Of a stretch of DNA of 64,000 bases, positions 53,489 through 61,133 are shown in pieces. Position numbers and translations under genes: made by a program. Within the stretch, counting starts at the first letter, position 1, and the number at the start of each line of letters is the position of its first letter. The stretch comes from Enterococcus phoeniculicola ATCC BAA-412 (GTDB taxonomy: Bacteria > Bacillota > Bacilli > Lactobacillales > Enterococcaceae), in NCBI RefSeq assembly GCF_000407505.1, contig NZ_ASWE01000003.1:1-64000 (forward strand), read 5' to 3'. The notes beneath the pieces were generated by a model, which saw nothing but the letters and a program-made list of their open reading frames with translations, was not told where the DNA came from and did not search any database.

Positions 53489-53942
53489 ATTAGTGAGAAT
53501 AGATGATCGGTTGATTCACGGACAAGTAGTAACAGGATGGGTAAATGAATTAAAGGTAGAACAAATTATTATTTTAAATGACAAACTTGTCAATGATACG
53601 GTTCAAAAATCCGTATTAACAATGACAGCACCACCTAGTGTAAAGGTTCATGTGTTTGGAATTGAACAATTTAGTGAAATTTATAAAAAGAATCCAATTA
53701 AAAAGAGAACTCTGTTACTTTTTAGTAATCCAATTGATGTGTTGGCAACTTACCAAAATGGCGTGGACTTCGATCAGGTAAATGTTGGCGGAATTCGATT
53801 TAATGAACAAAGAAAGCACAGATTGTCAAAATCAGTGGCAGTCACAGATGAAGAAAAAGCAGCGTTGGACACCCTGATTGAGAATGGCAAGGATGTTTTC
53901 ATTCAAATGGTCCCTAAAGATAAAAAAGAAACACTTAAATAA
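53478..53942 (+). CDS. PTS mannose-family EIIB component
   Basis: 154 residues with the IIB signature LVRIDDRLIHGQVVTGW, phosphorylated at about H14. It passes phosphate from EIIA to the sugar entering through IIC/IID. The terminal VFIQMVPKDKKE is family-like. It starts inside the EIIA gene and is 12 bases ahead of EIIC, so it is part of one translational series. Confidence 0.95.
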   Translation: MSIELVRIDDRLIHGQVVTGWVNELKVEQIIILNDKLVNDTVQKSVLTMTAPPSVKVHVFGIEQFSEIYKKNPIKKRTLLLFSNPIDVLATYQNGVDFDQVNVGGIRFNEQRKHRLSKSVAVTDEEKAALDTLIENGKDVFIQMVPKDKKETLK

Positions 53943-53954
53943 GGAGGAATATCG

Positions 53955-54734
53955 ATGTTACAATCAGCTATTTTAGTCGCTTTATGGGCGGGAATTTGTT
54001 CATTAGATGATAAAGGACCGCAGCTTGGGTTTAGACGACCCTTACCTGCGGGGGCAATTGTTGGTTTATTGATGGGAGACTTAGGACAAGGGCTTGTCAT
54101 TGGTGCAACCCTTGAATTGATGTGGATGGGTGTTGGAAATGTCGGAGCATATAATTCTCCAGACGTTGTAACCGGTGCAATTGTCGGGACAGCAATGGGA
54201 ATCTCGACAGGTGGTGGTGTAGCAGCTGGTGTGGCAATCGCGGTTCCCGCATCTATTTTATGTCAACAGCTCCTTGTTTTATGGAATACAGCGGCTAGTT
54301 TCTTGGTTCACCGTGCAGATGTTGCTGCAGAAGAAGGCGACTTTAAGAAAATTGGTCGCATTCATTACCTGTCTGTTCCTTTTCTATTTTTAATTCGTGC
54401 TGTTCCTGTATTTATTGCAGTATATTTAGGTTCAAATGCAGTAGAAAAAGTCATTGATGCTTTACCAGATTCTATTATGACAGGGCTAAGTACAGCGTCT
54501 GCCTTAATTCCAGCGGTTGGGATTGCGATGCTTTTGACCATGATGTTAAAGGGAAGAATGTGGGTCTTTTTACTCTTGGGCTTCACACTAGTATCTTATT
54601 TAAATCTTCCATTATTGGCTGTTTCATTTATCGGAGTTGTAATGGCGGCGTTATATGATTTAGCCAGTCAAAAACCTGAAGTGGTTGTTGTAGAAGCAAA
54701 CAGCGAAAGTGATGAAGGGAGCTACGATTTATAA
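53955..54734 (+). CDS. PTS mannose-family EIIC component
   Basis: 259 residues, hydrophobic, with the early IIC-Man pattern ICSLDDKGPQLGFRRPLPAGAIVGLLMGD and GATLELMWMGVGNVGAY. It forms the membrane channel together with EIID. The C-terminal tail is acidic and soluble. The stop shares a base with the EIID ATG. The substrate cannot be predicted from sequence; members transport mannose, glucose, fructose, sorbose or amino sugars. Confidence 0.94.
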   Translation: MLQSAILVALWAGICSLDDKGPQLGFRRPLPAGAIVGLLMGDLGQGLVIGATLELMWMGVGNVGAYNSPDVVTGAIVGTAMGISTGGGVAAGVAIAVPASILCQQLLVLWNTAASFLVHRADVAAEEGDFKKIGRIHYLSVPFLFLIRAVPVFIAVYLGSNAVEKVIDALPDSIMTGLSTASALIPAVGIAMLLTMMLKGRMWVFLLLGFTLVSYLNLPLLAVSFIGVVMAALYDLASQKPEVVVVEANSESDEGSYDL

Positions 54735-55555
54735 TGAGTGAACAAGTTAGCGTAATTACAAAAAAAGAATTAGATAAAGCCTTTTGGCGAACAAACACAG
54801 GCTCGTTTTCTTTTGGTTATGAACGGATGCAAACACTAGGAATGTTATATAGTCTAGTCCCTAGTTTGGAAAAATTATATGAAGGTCATGAACTAGAGGA
54901 ACGTAAAAATGCATTAAGACGACATATGGAGTTCTTTAACGGAATGACAACAATGAACGGACTAATTGCAGGTGTCGTCATTGCTATGGAAGAAAAGACT
55001 TCAGAGGAAGAAAAAGAATCGGTTATTGCACTGAAAACAGGGATGATGGGTCCATTAGCTGGACTAGGGGATAGCTTGATGAAATTTACTTGGCTACCTA
55101 TTTGTGGAAGTATCGGTGCTTCTCTTGCTTTAGAAAAAAATATATTAGGTCCGATTTTGATGCTGCTTATGTTTGGTGGTGCACAGTTGGCAATGCGTTA
55201 TTTTGGTGTACATTATGGCTACAAAATGGGTATTTCTATCTTAACCAAGACAGTTGGAGAAAACAGCATGATTCAGCGTATTTCAAATATGGCAAATGTC
55301 ATCGGATGTACGGTTGTCGGCGGATTGCTAGTAAATACAGTAAAAGTGAACATTGGCTTAAGCTATGCAGTGGGTGAAAATAAAATTGTTGTTCAAGAAA
55401 TGTTCGACAAAATCATGCCTAATTTACTACCAATGTTACTAACGTTATTGTTTATCTATATTTTGAAGAAAACTAAAGGCAAACATGCAGTGGCATTAAT
55501 TATTTCAACATTAATCATTGGTGTTGCATTATCAATGCTAGGAATTTTAGGATAA
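54734..55555 (+). CDS. PTS mannose-family EIID component
   Basis: 273 residues. The family segments are FWRTNTGSFSFGYERMQTLG, the HMEFFNGMTTMNGLIAGV loop and GPLAGLGDSLMKFTWLPI. Several membrane helices lie in the C-terminal half. It completes the IIA-IIB-IIC-IID set of a mannose-family permease. The phosphatase gene follows after 13 bases with an AAGGAGAG site. Confidence 0.94.
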   Translation: MSEQVSVITKKELDKAFWRTNTGSFSFGYERMQTLGMLYSLVPSLEKLYEGHELEERKNALRRHMEFFNGMTTMNGLIAGVVIAMEEKTSEEEKESVIALKTGMMGPLAGLGDSLMKFTWLPICGSIGASLALEKNILGPILMLLMFGGAQLAMRYFGVHYGYKMGISILTKTVGENSMIQRISNMANVIGCTVVGGLLVNTVKVNIGLSYAVGENKIVVQEMFDKIMPNLLPMLLTLLFIYILKKTKGKHAVALIISTLIIGVALSMLGILG

Positions 55556-55568
55556 GGAGAGCAACCGT

Positions 55569-56633
55569 ATGAAAAAACAGCCGTATACGTTAAAAACGAT
55601 AAATTTTTATAGAGACGGTAACCAGTGCAAGGTCACGTTTGAAAATCCTAAAGGAAACCCCATGAAGTTGTTTTATGGGACACAGCCAAATGAAGAGACA
55701 ATAACAGCTATTTTAGGAAGCACAGAGGAAGACTCTCTGGAGTTTACTCTTTCTGAAAAAGACGGTCCGTATTACTACAAGCTACAGGAGGAGGAAACGA
55801 CACTTGCGTTGTTTGGAGAACGACTTTTACCCTTGAATGGCGCAATCAATGTGCGAGATATGGGAGGCTATACGACAGATGATGGTTGTCAGGTTCAATG
55901 GGGAAAGCTTTATCGAGGGGATCAGTTAAGCAGTTTAGATGATTCAGATGTTGTCTATTTAGAAAAAGTGAAACTACAATCTATTATTGACTTTAGGAGT
56001 GAAAAAGAGCAAATATTAAATCCAAATTATCCTTTATCTACGGTGAAAGAAACGATTCAATGTGATCCGCAATCCACTGTAGCAGAGGCTGCAGGAGAAG
56101 CAGTGAGCTTTGAAGAGGAAAATAAAAAAATTGTTAAAAACTTAGAAGCTGGTATTGTTGCAAAAGAAAATTTAAATGGCAGTGGAACAGCATTTTTAAA
56201 AAATTATCGTGAGTTTGTGACAAGTGAGCCAGGAAAACAAGCTTTTGGCAGGATGTTGAAGTTTTTGGCACGTCCAGAGCATCTTCCTACGCTTATGCAT
56301 TGTCGAGGTGGGAAAGATCGTACAGGCTTTGGAGCAGCATTGACTCTTTTACTATTAGGTGTCAATGAGGAAGAAATTATTGAGGATTATTTAATTACGC
56401 AAAAGGTTCGCGAAGAACGAAACCGTTATAAGATGGGCCTTTACGCAGAGCACACAGACAATAAAGCAGTGTTAGACTATCTGCAAGCGATGATTGACAC
56501 TCGTGCAGACTACATCCAAGCAAGTCTTCAAGCAATTCAAGACGAATATGGAGATGTGGAAACCTATGTGATACAAGGGTTAGGACTCACAAAAGAAGAG
56601 ATTCAGCAGATAAGAGAGAATTTTTTGGTGTAG
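55569..56633 (+). CDS. Tyrosine-type phosphatase linked to the PTS operon
   Basis: 354 residues. An N-terminal beta-sandwich-like domain (about 1-85) is followed by a tyrosine-phosphatase domain of the bacterial Y-phosphatase-3 type. This starts with INVRDMGGYTTDDG and KLYRGDQLSSL, and the P-loop MHCRGGKDRTGFG carries the catalytic C245 and R251. The C-terminal helical part contains the EEEIIEDYL and IQDEYGDVETYV blocks. It lies in the PTS operon and ends at a good terminator. Enzymes of this family remove phosphate from phosphotyrosine or from small phosphates. Here it could act on the sugar phosphate made by the PTS or on a PTS protein; this is inference. Confidence 0.85.
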   Translation: MKKQPYTLKTINFYRDGNQCKVTFENPKGNPMKLFYGTQPNEETITAILGSTEEDSLEFTLSEKDGPYYYKLQEEETTLALFGERLLPLNGAINVRDMGGYTTDDGCQVQWGKLYRGDQLSSLDDSDVVYLEKVKLQSIIDFRSEKEQILNPNYPLSTVKETIQCDPQSTVAEAAGEAVSFEEENKKIVKNLEAGIVAKENLNGSGTAFLKNYREFVTSEPGKQAFGRMLKFLARPEHLPTLMHCRGGKDRTGFGAALTLLLLGVNEEEIIEDYLITQKVREERNRYKMGLYAEHTDNKAVLDYLQAMIDTRADYIQASLQAIQDEYGDVETYVIQGLGLTKEEIQQIRENFLV

Positions 56634-56645
56634 AAAGAAGAAGAG

Positions 56646-56674
56646 AGAGCTTGGAGAAATCCAAGCTCTTTTTT
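56646..56674 (+). terminator. Terminator of the PTS operon
   Basis: A perfect 10-bp stem (56646-56655 with 56660-56669, four-base loop) followed by a T-run. Confidence 0.9.
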
Positions 56675-56835
56675 GGAAAAAGAAATGATTTAAATGGGGA
56701 GTGGAAGAAAGAAAAGGGCACCAATTGTATAGCTTCCACCAATTCTTAGTTCATATTTTATGTTTAGAATAACAAAATAATCTACTTCATTTTTGTTTAG
56801 CAATAACTAAAAATATAGAGAACCTTTTAGAAATT

Positions 56836-57813
56836 TTACTCTAACGGCTTTGTTGTTTTCCCATCTTTAAATGTAACGGGGAGAATAATAGGTTCGCCAA
56901 TTTCATTTCCTTCAATCAATCCATATAATAATTTTAAAGACGACTCCGCCATTTCTTTAATTGGTTGTTTGATAGATGTAAGTGTTGTTTCATATCCTTC
57001 AAAATAACTAAATCCATCATAACCAACTATCTGTAAATCCTCTGGAACCGAAACACCTTTCTTATCTAAATAAGAAAGAAGAATTAAGGCTGTTTGATCA
57101 TTCATCACAAGAAGACCATCTACGTTAGGATTTTCTAAGAAGAAAGAATCAAAAAAATGATCGTAATCTAAAATTGGTTCGTAACGCTCGTAAGTTGCGA
57201 CGTTTTTATTGTGTGCTTTTGCGTAATCAATAAATCCATCTTTACGTTTTAAAGTATCATTCTTTTGCGGAGCAATAGCAGAGACATAACCGAGATGTTG
57301 GCAGCCCCTTTTTATGAGCTCCTCAGCAGCAATTTCACCACCATGATAGTTGTCAGAAGTCACATAAGCAACTTTTTCTTTAAAGTAACGATCAATACTT
57401 ACAAAAGGAATGTTTGCTGATAGATAATTGTCAATATTATGATAGGTCAATGCAATAATCCCATCTACTTTATTTTGACGAATCATATCTAAAAATTCCA
57501 ACTCAGCATGTGCATCTAAATTATTACTCGAAATGAGCAAACGATAATTTTTTACCTGTAGTTCTTTTTCAATATGATAAACAAATTCAGAGAAAAAGGG
57601 ATGCCAGATACTAGGAACACTTACTGCAATTGTATTTGATTTTTTTGATTTTAAAACGCGAGCATATTCGTTAGGATAAAAATTCAGTTTTTTCATAGCT
57701 TCTTCAACTCGTGACCGAGTTTTTGGAGAAACTTTAGGACTGTTGTTAATCACCCTAGACACAGTAGTTGTGCCAACTTTTGCTTCACGTGCTATATCTT
57801 TAATCGTTGTCAT
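56836..57813 (-). CDS. LacI-family repressor of the GH172 locus
   Basis: 325 residues. The N-terminal helix-turn-helix reads TIKDIAREAKVGTTTVSRVI, followed by the hinge helix region (MKKLNFYPNEYARVL) and a two-lobed ligand domain with the common YVTSDNYHGGEIAAEEL and GYDGFSYFEGYETTLTSI motifs. It is divergent from the operon at 57981. The shared region holds two matching palindromes (57880-57893 and 57933-57952), the expected operators. The family-typical inducer is a sugar or sugar phosphate. A GGTGGGGTGAG site precedes the ATG. Confidence 0.92.
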   Translation of the reverse strand: MTTIKDIAREAKVGTTTVSRVINNSPKVSPKTRSRVEEAMKKLNFYPNEYARVLKSKKSNTIAVSVPSIWHPFFSEFVYHIEKELQVKNYRLLISSNNLDAHAELEFLDMIRQNKVDGIIALTYHNIDNYLSANIPFVSIDRYFKEKVAYVTSDNYHGGEIAAEELIKRGCQHLGYVSAIAPQKNDTLKRKDGFIDYAKAHNKNVATYERYEPILDYDHFFDSFFLENPNVDGLLVMNDQTALILLSYLDKKGVSVPEDLQIVGYDGFSYFEGYETTLTSIKQPIKEMAESSLKLLYGLIEGNEIGEPIILPVTFKDGKTTKPLE

Positions 57814-57830
57814 TTTCTCACCCCACCTAA

Positions 57831-57846
57831 AAAAAACGCTTGCAAA
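57831..57846 (-). promoter_or_regulatory. cre-like element
   Basis: On the minus strand the bases read TTTTGCAAGCGTTTTT, which matches the catabolite-response consensus except for the final conserved C. It is close to the LacI start codon. Confidence 0.35.
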
Positions 57847-57859
57847 ACATATTTGCTAA

Positions 57860-57873
57860 TGTTAATATTAACA
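57860..57873. promoter_or_regulatory. TGTTAATATTAACA palindrome
   Basis: A perfect 14-bp palindrome between the two divergent genes, distinct from the two LacI-type operators. It could be an extra regulator site. Confidence 0.4.
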
Positions 57874-57879
57874 CACGAA

Positions 57880-57893
57880 TGGTACCGATACCA
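57880..57893. promoter_or_regulatory. LacI-type operator 1
   Basis: TGGTACCGATACCA is a near-perfect palindrome with the same core as operator 2, differing at one half-site base. It is 53 bases from operator 2. Confidence 0.7.
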
Positions 57894-57932
57894 CTTTTTA
57901 GTGATTTTTAAGTAAAATATTTTTTTGGAACA

Positions 57933-57952
57933 AAATGGTATCGATACCATTT
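57933..57952. promoter_or_regulatory. LacI-type operator 2
   Basis: A perfect 20-bp palindrome (AAATGGTATCGATACCATTT), 29 bases before the SBP gene. It has the CG-centred symmetry typical of LacI-family sites. Confidence 0.8.
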
Positions 57953-57980
57953 CGACGGATAAATAGAAAGGGAGAGTCAG

Positions 57981-59276
57981 ATGAGAAGCAAATGGAAAAG
58001 AATAATCATGGGTTCAACTATTATGTGTGGAGGAATTTTACTTGCAGCTTGTGGCAATGGCGATGGTGGAGAAAATGCAGACAAGACAAACATCAGTATG
58101 TTTTTAACTAAGATTGAGTATAAAAAGGAAATGGAACAATTTGTTGATAAATTTGAAGAGGAAAATAAAGACATTGCGATTGATGTGACGTTTGTTGGTG
58201 GTGGGGAAGATTCAGAGTCTTCGCTAAAAGCAAAATTTTCATCTGGAGAAGCACCAACCATATTTATGGCAGCGGGCCTAGATCAATTTAATAATTATAA
58301 AAAATATGCGGCAGATCTTTCTGATACAGAGTCAATTAAAACGGCGATTCCAAGTACGATAGATTCTATGAAGTTAGATGATGGTGGTGTAGGAGCAGTA
58401 CCGATGAGTATGGAAGTCTATTCTTATATCTACAATAAAGATATTTTTGAAAAGGCTGGTATTAATGCAGAAAATATTCAGACTCAAAGTGACTTAACTG
58501 AGGCTGTTAAAGAACTAGACAAGCAAAAAAAACAATTAGGCTTAGAGGCAGTTTTTGCATTTCCTGCTAAAGAAACTTGGTCAACTGGTATGCATGGCGG
58601 AGGGATTTTTGTGGCGCCAGAATTTGAATATGATCCAATGAAAGCATTCTCTACTGAAACGTTTAATTTCGATTACTCTGAACAAATGAAATATTATGTA
58701 GATATTCAAAATGATTATTCGATTCAACCAACAGCTAGTTTAGATTATTCAACACAAATTGATGATAAATTTGTTGGAGAAAAAGTTGCTATTGTCATGC
58801 AAGGTAGCTGGGTTGTTCCAACTCTAATGGCAGCAAACGAAGAGTGGGCACAAGATAGTGTTGGGATTTTGCCTGTTCCTGTGGAGGGGACACCAGAAGG
58901 CTATATTGATGGTGGTTGCTTGAATTACTATGTAGTAAATAAAGAATCTGGAGAAAAAGAAGTTGCAGCAGCAAAAAAATTCTTAGATTACATGAACTGC
59001 TCAGATGAAGGAAAGAAAAATACTGTGGAAAACTTTATGTTTATTCCTGCCTATCGGGGATATGAAGAGTATCAATCAGATATCAATTTGATTCAAGAAT
59101 ATACCCAGTATGTTAATGATGAAAAGTATCGTAATGCTGTATTTAATGCGGTAAATGTTGACTGGTTAAAAAATTCGATTGGTACAGGGATTCAAAAATA
59201 TGTAACTAATGAAGCAACTTGGGATGAGGTAACAAAAGAGGTTAAAGATAATTGGAAAGCATCATCAAATAACTAG
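57981..59276 (+). CDS. Sugar ABC transporter substrate-binding lipoprotein
   Basis: 431 residues with the lipobox LAAC (cysteine near residue 24), followed by a Gly/Asp-rich linker and a family-1 binding protein. It resembles the protein at 44674 along its length (FKFSSGE-type early block, AIVMQGSWVVPTL late block). It is exported and lipid-anchored and starts an operon with two permeases, a GH172 enzyme and a ROK kinase. The ligand is likely an oligosaccharide containing a ketose or pentose. Confidence 0.92.
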   Translation: MRSKWKRIIMGSTIMCGGILLAACGNGDGGENADKTNISMFLTKIEYKKEMEQFVDKFEEENKDIAIDVTFVGGGEDSESSLKAKFSSGEAPTIFMAAGLDQFNNYKKYAADLSDTESIKTAIPSTIDSMKLDDGGVGAVPMSMEVYSYIYNKDIFEKAGINAENIQTQSDLTEAVKELDKQKKQLGLEAVFAFPAKETWSTGMHGGGIFVAPEFEYDPMKAFSTETFNFDYSEQMKYYVDIQNDYSIQPTASLDYSTQIDDKFVGEKVAIVMQGSWVVPTLMAANEEWAQDSVGILPVPVEGTPEGYIDGGCLNYYVVNKESGEKEVAAAKKFLDYMNCSDEGKKNTVENFMFIPAYRGYEEYQSDINLIQEYTQYVNDEKYRNAVFNAVNVDWLKNSIGTGIQKYVTNEATWDEVTKEVKDNWKASSNN

Positions 59277-59287
59277 GAGGAAATACA

Positions 59288-60205
59288 ATGGCAGTGGTGA
59301 AAGAAATAACTGTCATTGAAACCAAAGCTAAAGGAGCTAAGAAAAAGATAAACAATCAGTCTTGGTCTTATCTTTTTCTGGTTCCGGCTTTGATTGCAGT
59401 GACGGCAGTTGTAATCATCCCTTTTGTAATAGGGATATATTATTCCTTTACAAAGTGGGACGGTATTGACTCAGCGACATTTATAGGACTAGAAAATTTC
59501 AAACGGTTGTTTCAAGATAAAGACTTTTTATCCTCTCTATGGTTTACGATAAAATTTTCAACGGTGACGGTCTTATTAATTAATTTAATTGGATTAACTC
59601 TGGCATTGATTGTAACTCAAAAATTTAGAGGAAGCTCTGTTTTAAGAACTATCTTTTTTATGCCGAACCTAATTGGGGGATTAATTCTTGGGTTTATCTG
59701 GCAATTTGTTTTTATAAAAGGTTTTTCAGCAGTAGGTGAAGCTTTAGGAACACAATTGTTTAGTGGGTGGCTAGCAGACTCAACAACGGGTTTTTTGGGA
59801 ATGGTTTTGATGGTTGCTTGGCAATACGCAGGGTATATCATGGTGATTTATATTGCTTTTTTACAAGGTGTAGATGAGTCGTTGTTAGAAGCAGCTAGTT
59901 TGGATGGCGCATCAGAATGGCAGAAATTTTTGCACGTAAAGTTTCCGATGATTCGTCCGGCATTTACAATCAGCTTGTTTATGACGCTATCATTTTGTTT
60001 TAAGATATATGATCAAAACTTGGCTTTGACAGCTGGAGGGCCGTATAAATCAACAACGATGGTCGCAATGGATATTGTTAATACAGCATTCTCTCAAAGA
60101 GAAATGGGATTGGCACAAGCTAAAGGAATGATTTTTTTCTTGATTTTAGCAGGAGTGTCACTTACACAGGTCTACTTTAGCCGTAAGAAAGAGGTGCAAG
60201 TTTAA
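59288..60205 (+). CDS. Carbohydrate ABC transporter permease 1
   Basis: 305 residues, longer at the N-terminus than the paralogue at 46003 by a lysine-rich cytoplasmic stretch. Six membrane helices and the EAA loop EAASLDGASEWQKFLHVKFPMI are present. The FFMPNLIGGLILGFIWQFVF segment is almost identical to that in the paralogue. AGGAGG lies seven bases before the ATG. The stop overlaps the next gene. Confidence 0.92.
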   Translation: MAVVKEITVIETKAKGAKKKINNQSWSYLFLVPALIAVTAVVIIPFVIGIYYSFTKWDGIDSATFIGLENFKRLFQDKDFLSSLWFTIKFSTVTVLLINLIGLTLALIVTQKFRGSSVLRTIFFMPNLIGGLILGFIWQFVFIKGFSAVGEALGTQLFSGWLADSTTGFLGMVLMVAWQYAGYIMVIYIAFLQGVDESLLEAASLDGASEWQKFLHVKFPMIRPAFTISLFMTLSFCFKIYDQNLALTAGGPYKSTTMVAMDIVNTAFSQREMGLAQAKGMIFFLILAGVSLTQVYFSRKKEVQV

Positions 60206-61017
60206 TGAAGAAAAGAATAGCATTCTCACCAATTTTAGGGATTCTTTTTGCTTTAGTGTGGCTACTGCCATTTTATTTAATTGTGGTGAACTCATTCAAA
60301 TCAAAAACAGAAATTTTTTCAAACACGTTAGGCTTGCCAGAGAATTTTACTACTGAAAACTATCCGGAAGCATTTAAGGAATTAGATTTTGGTCTTTCAT
60401 TTATGAACACGGTAATTATTACAGTCGTTTCAGTGCTGTTAATCTCAGTTGTATCTGCTATGGCAGCTTATGCAATTCAACGTTCAGAAACCAAATTTTC
60501 TAAAATTATGTATTTTGTTTTTATTGCAGCAATGCTGGTGACTTTTCAGTCGGTGATGATTCCATTAGTTTCAATTTATGGAAAGGCAAACATGTTGAAT
60601 CGTGGCGGTCTGATTTTCATGCACCTAGGGTTCAATGTTAGTATGGCTGTATTTATGTTCGTTGGCGCATTGAATGGTATCCCTCGTTCTTTGGATGAAG
60701 CCGCAACTATTGACGGTGCATCGCGTTGGCAGATTTTCTTTAAGATTATCTACCCTATGTTGAAACCAACGGCAGTAACAACTGCGCTACTAAATGCTAT
60801 TTTAATTTGGAATGATTATCTGTTACCCTCCCTTGTGATTAATAAGCCGGGTATGCAGACAATTCCGATTAAGATGTTTTATTTCTTTGGATCCTATACG
60901 AAACAGTGGCATCTTGCTTTGGCAGGATTATTGATAGCGATTCTTCCAATTATCATATTCTACTTCTTTATGCAAAAACATATTATTAAAGGAGTGGCCG
61001 ATGGTGCTGTTAAATAG
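60205..61017 (+). CDS. Carbohydrate ABC transporter permease 2
   Basis: 270 residues, six helices, EAA loop EAATIDGASRWQIFFKIIYPML. It starts in the stop of the first permease (TAATG). The terminal sequence HIIKGVADGAVK is nearly that of the paralogue at 46869. No ATPase gene follows; a 116-base gap with palindromes comes before the GH172 gene. Confidence 0.92.
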   Translation: MKKRIAFSPILGILFALVWLLPFYLIVVNSFKSKTEIFSNTLGLPENFTTENYPEAFKELDFGLSFMNTVIITVVSVLLISVVSAMAAYAIQRSETKFSKIMYFVFIAAMLVTFQSVMIPLVSIYGKANMLNRGGLIFMHLGFNVSMAVFMFVGALNGIPRSLDEAATIDGASRWQIFFKIIYPMLKPTAVTTALLNAILIWNDYLLPSLVINKPGMQTIPIKMFYFFGSYTKQWHLALAGLLIAILPIIIFYFFMQKHIIKGVADGAVK

Positions 61018-61051
61018 ACATAGATAAAGGAAACATGAATGGTAAAAATAA

Positions 61052-61068
61052 CTAATTATCATAATTAG
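61052..61068. promoter_or_regulatory. Palindrome upstream of the GH172 gene
   Basis: CTAATTAT-C-ATAATTAG, a perfect 8+8 palindrome with one central base, inside the operon gap. Confidence 0.4.
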
Positions 61069-61072
61069 GTCA

Positions 61073-61102
61073 TACAACGTTTTAAAATTTTACAACGTTG
61101 TA
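61073..61102. promoter_or_regulatory. TACAACGTT repeats and palindrome
   Basis: TACAACGTT occurs at 61073-61081 and again at 61091, where it extends into the perfect palindrome TACAACGTTGTA (61091-61102). The copies start 18 bases apart. They look like sites for a dimeric regulator, perhaps the GntR-type protein encoded at the window end. Confidence 0.45.
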
Positions 61103-61133
61103 GAACAAGTAAATGAGGAGTAAGAGAATAAAT

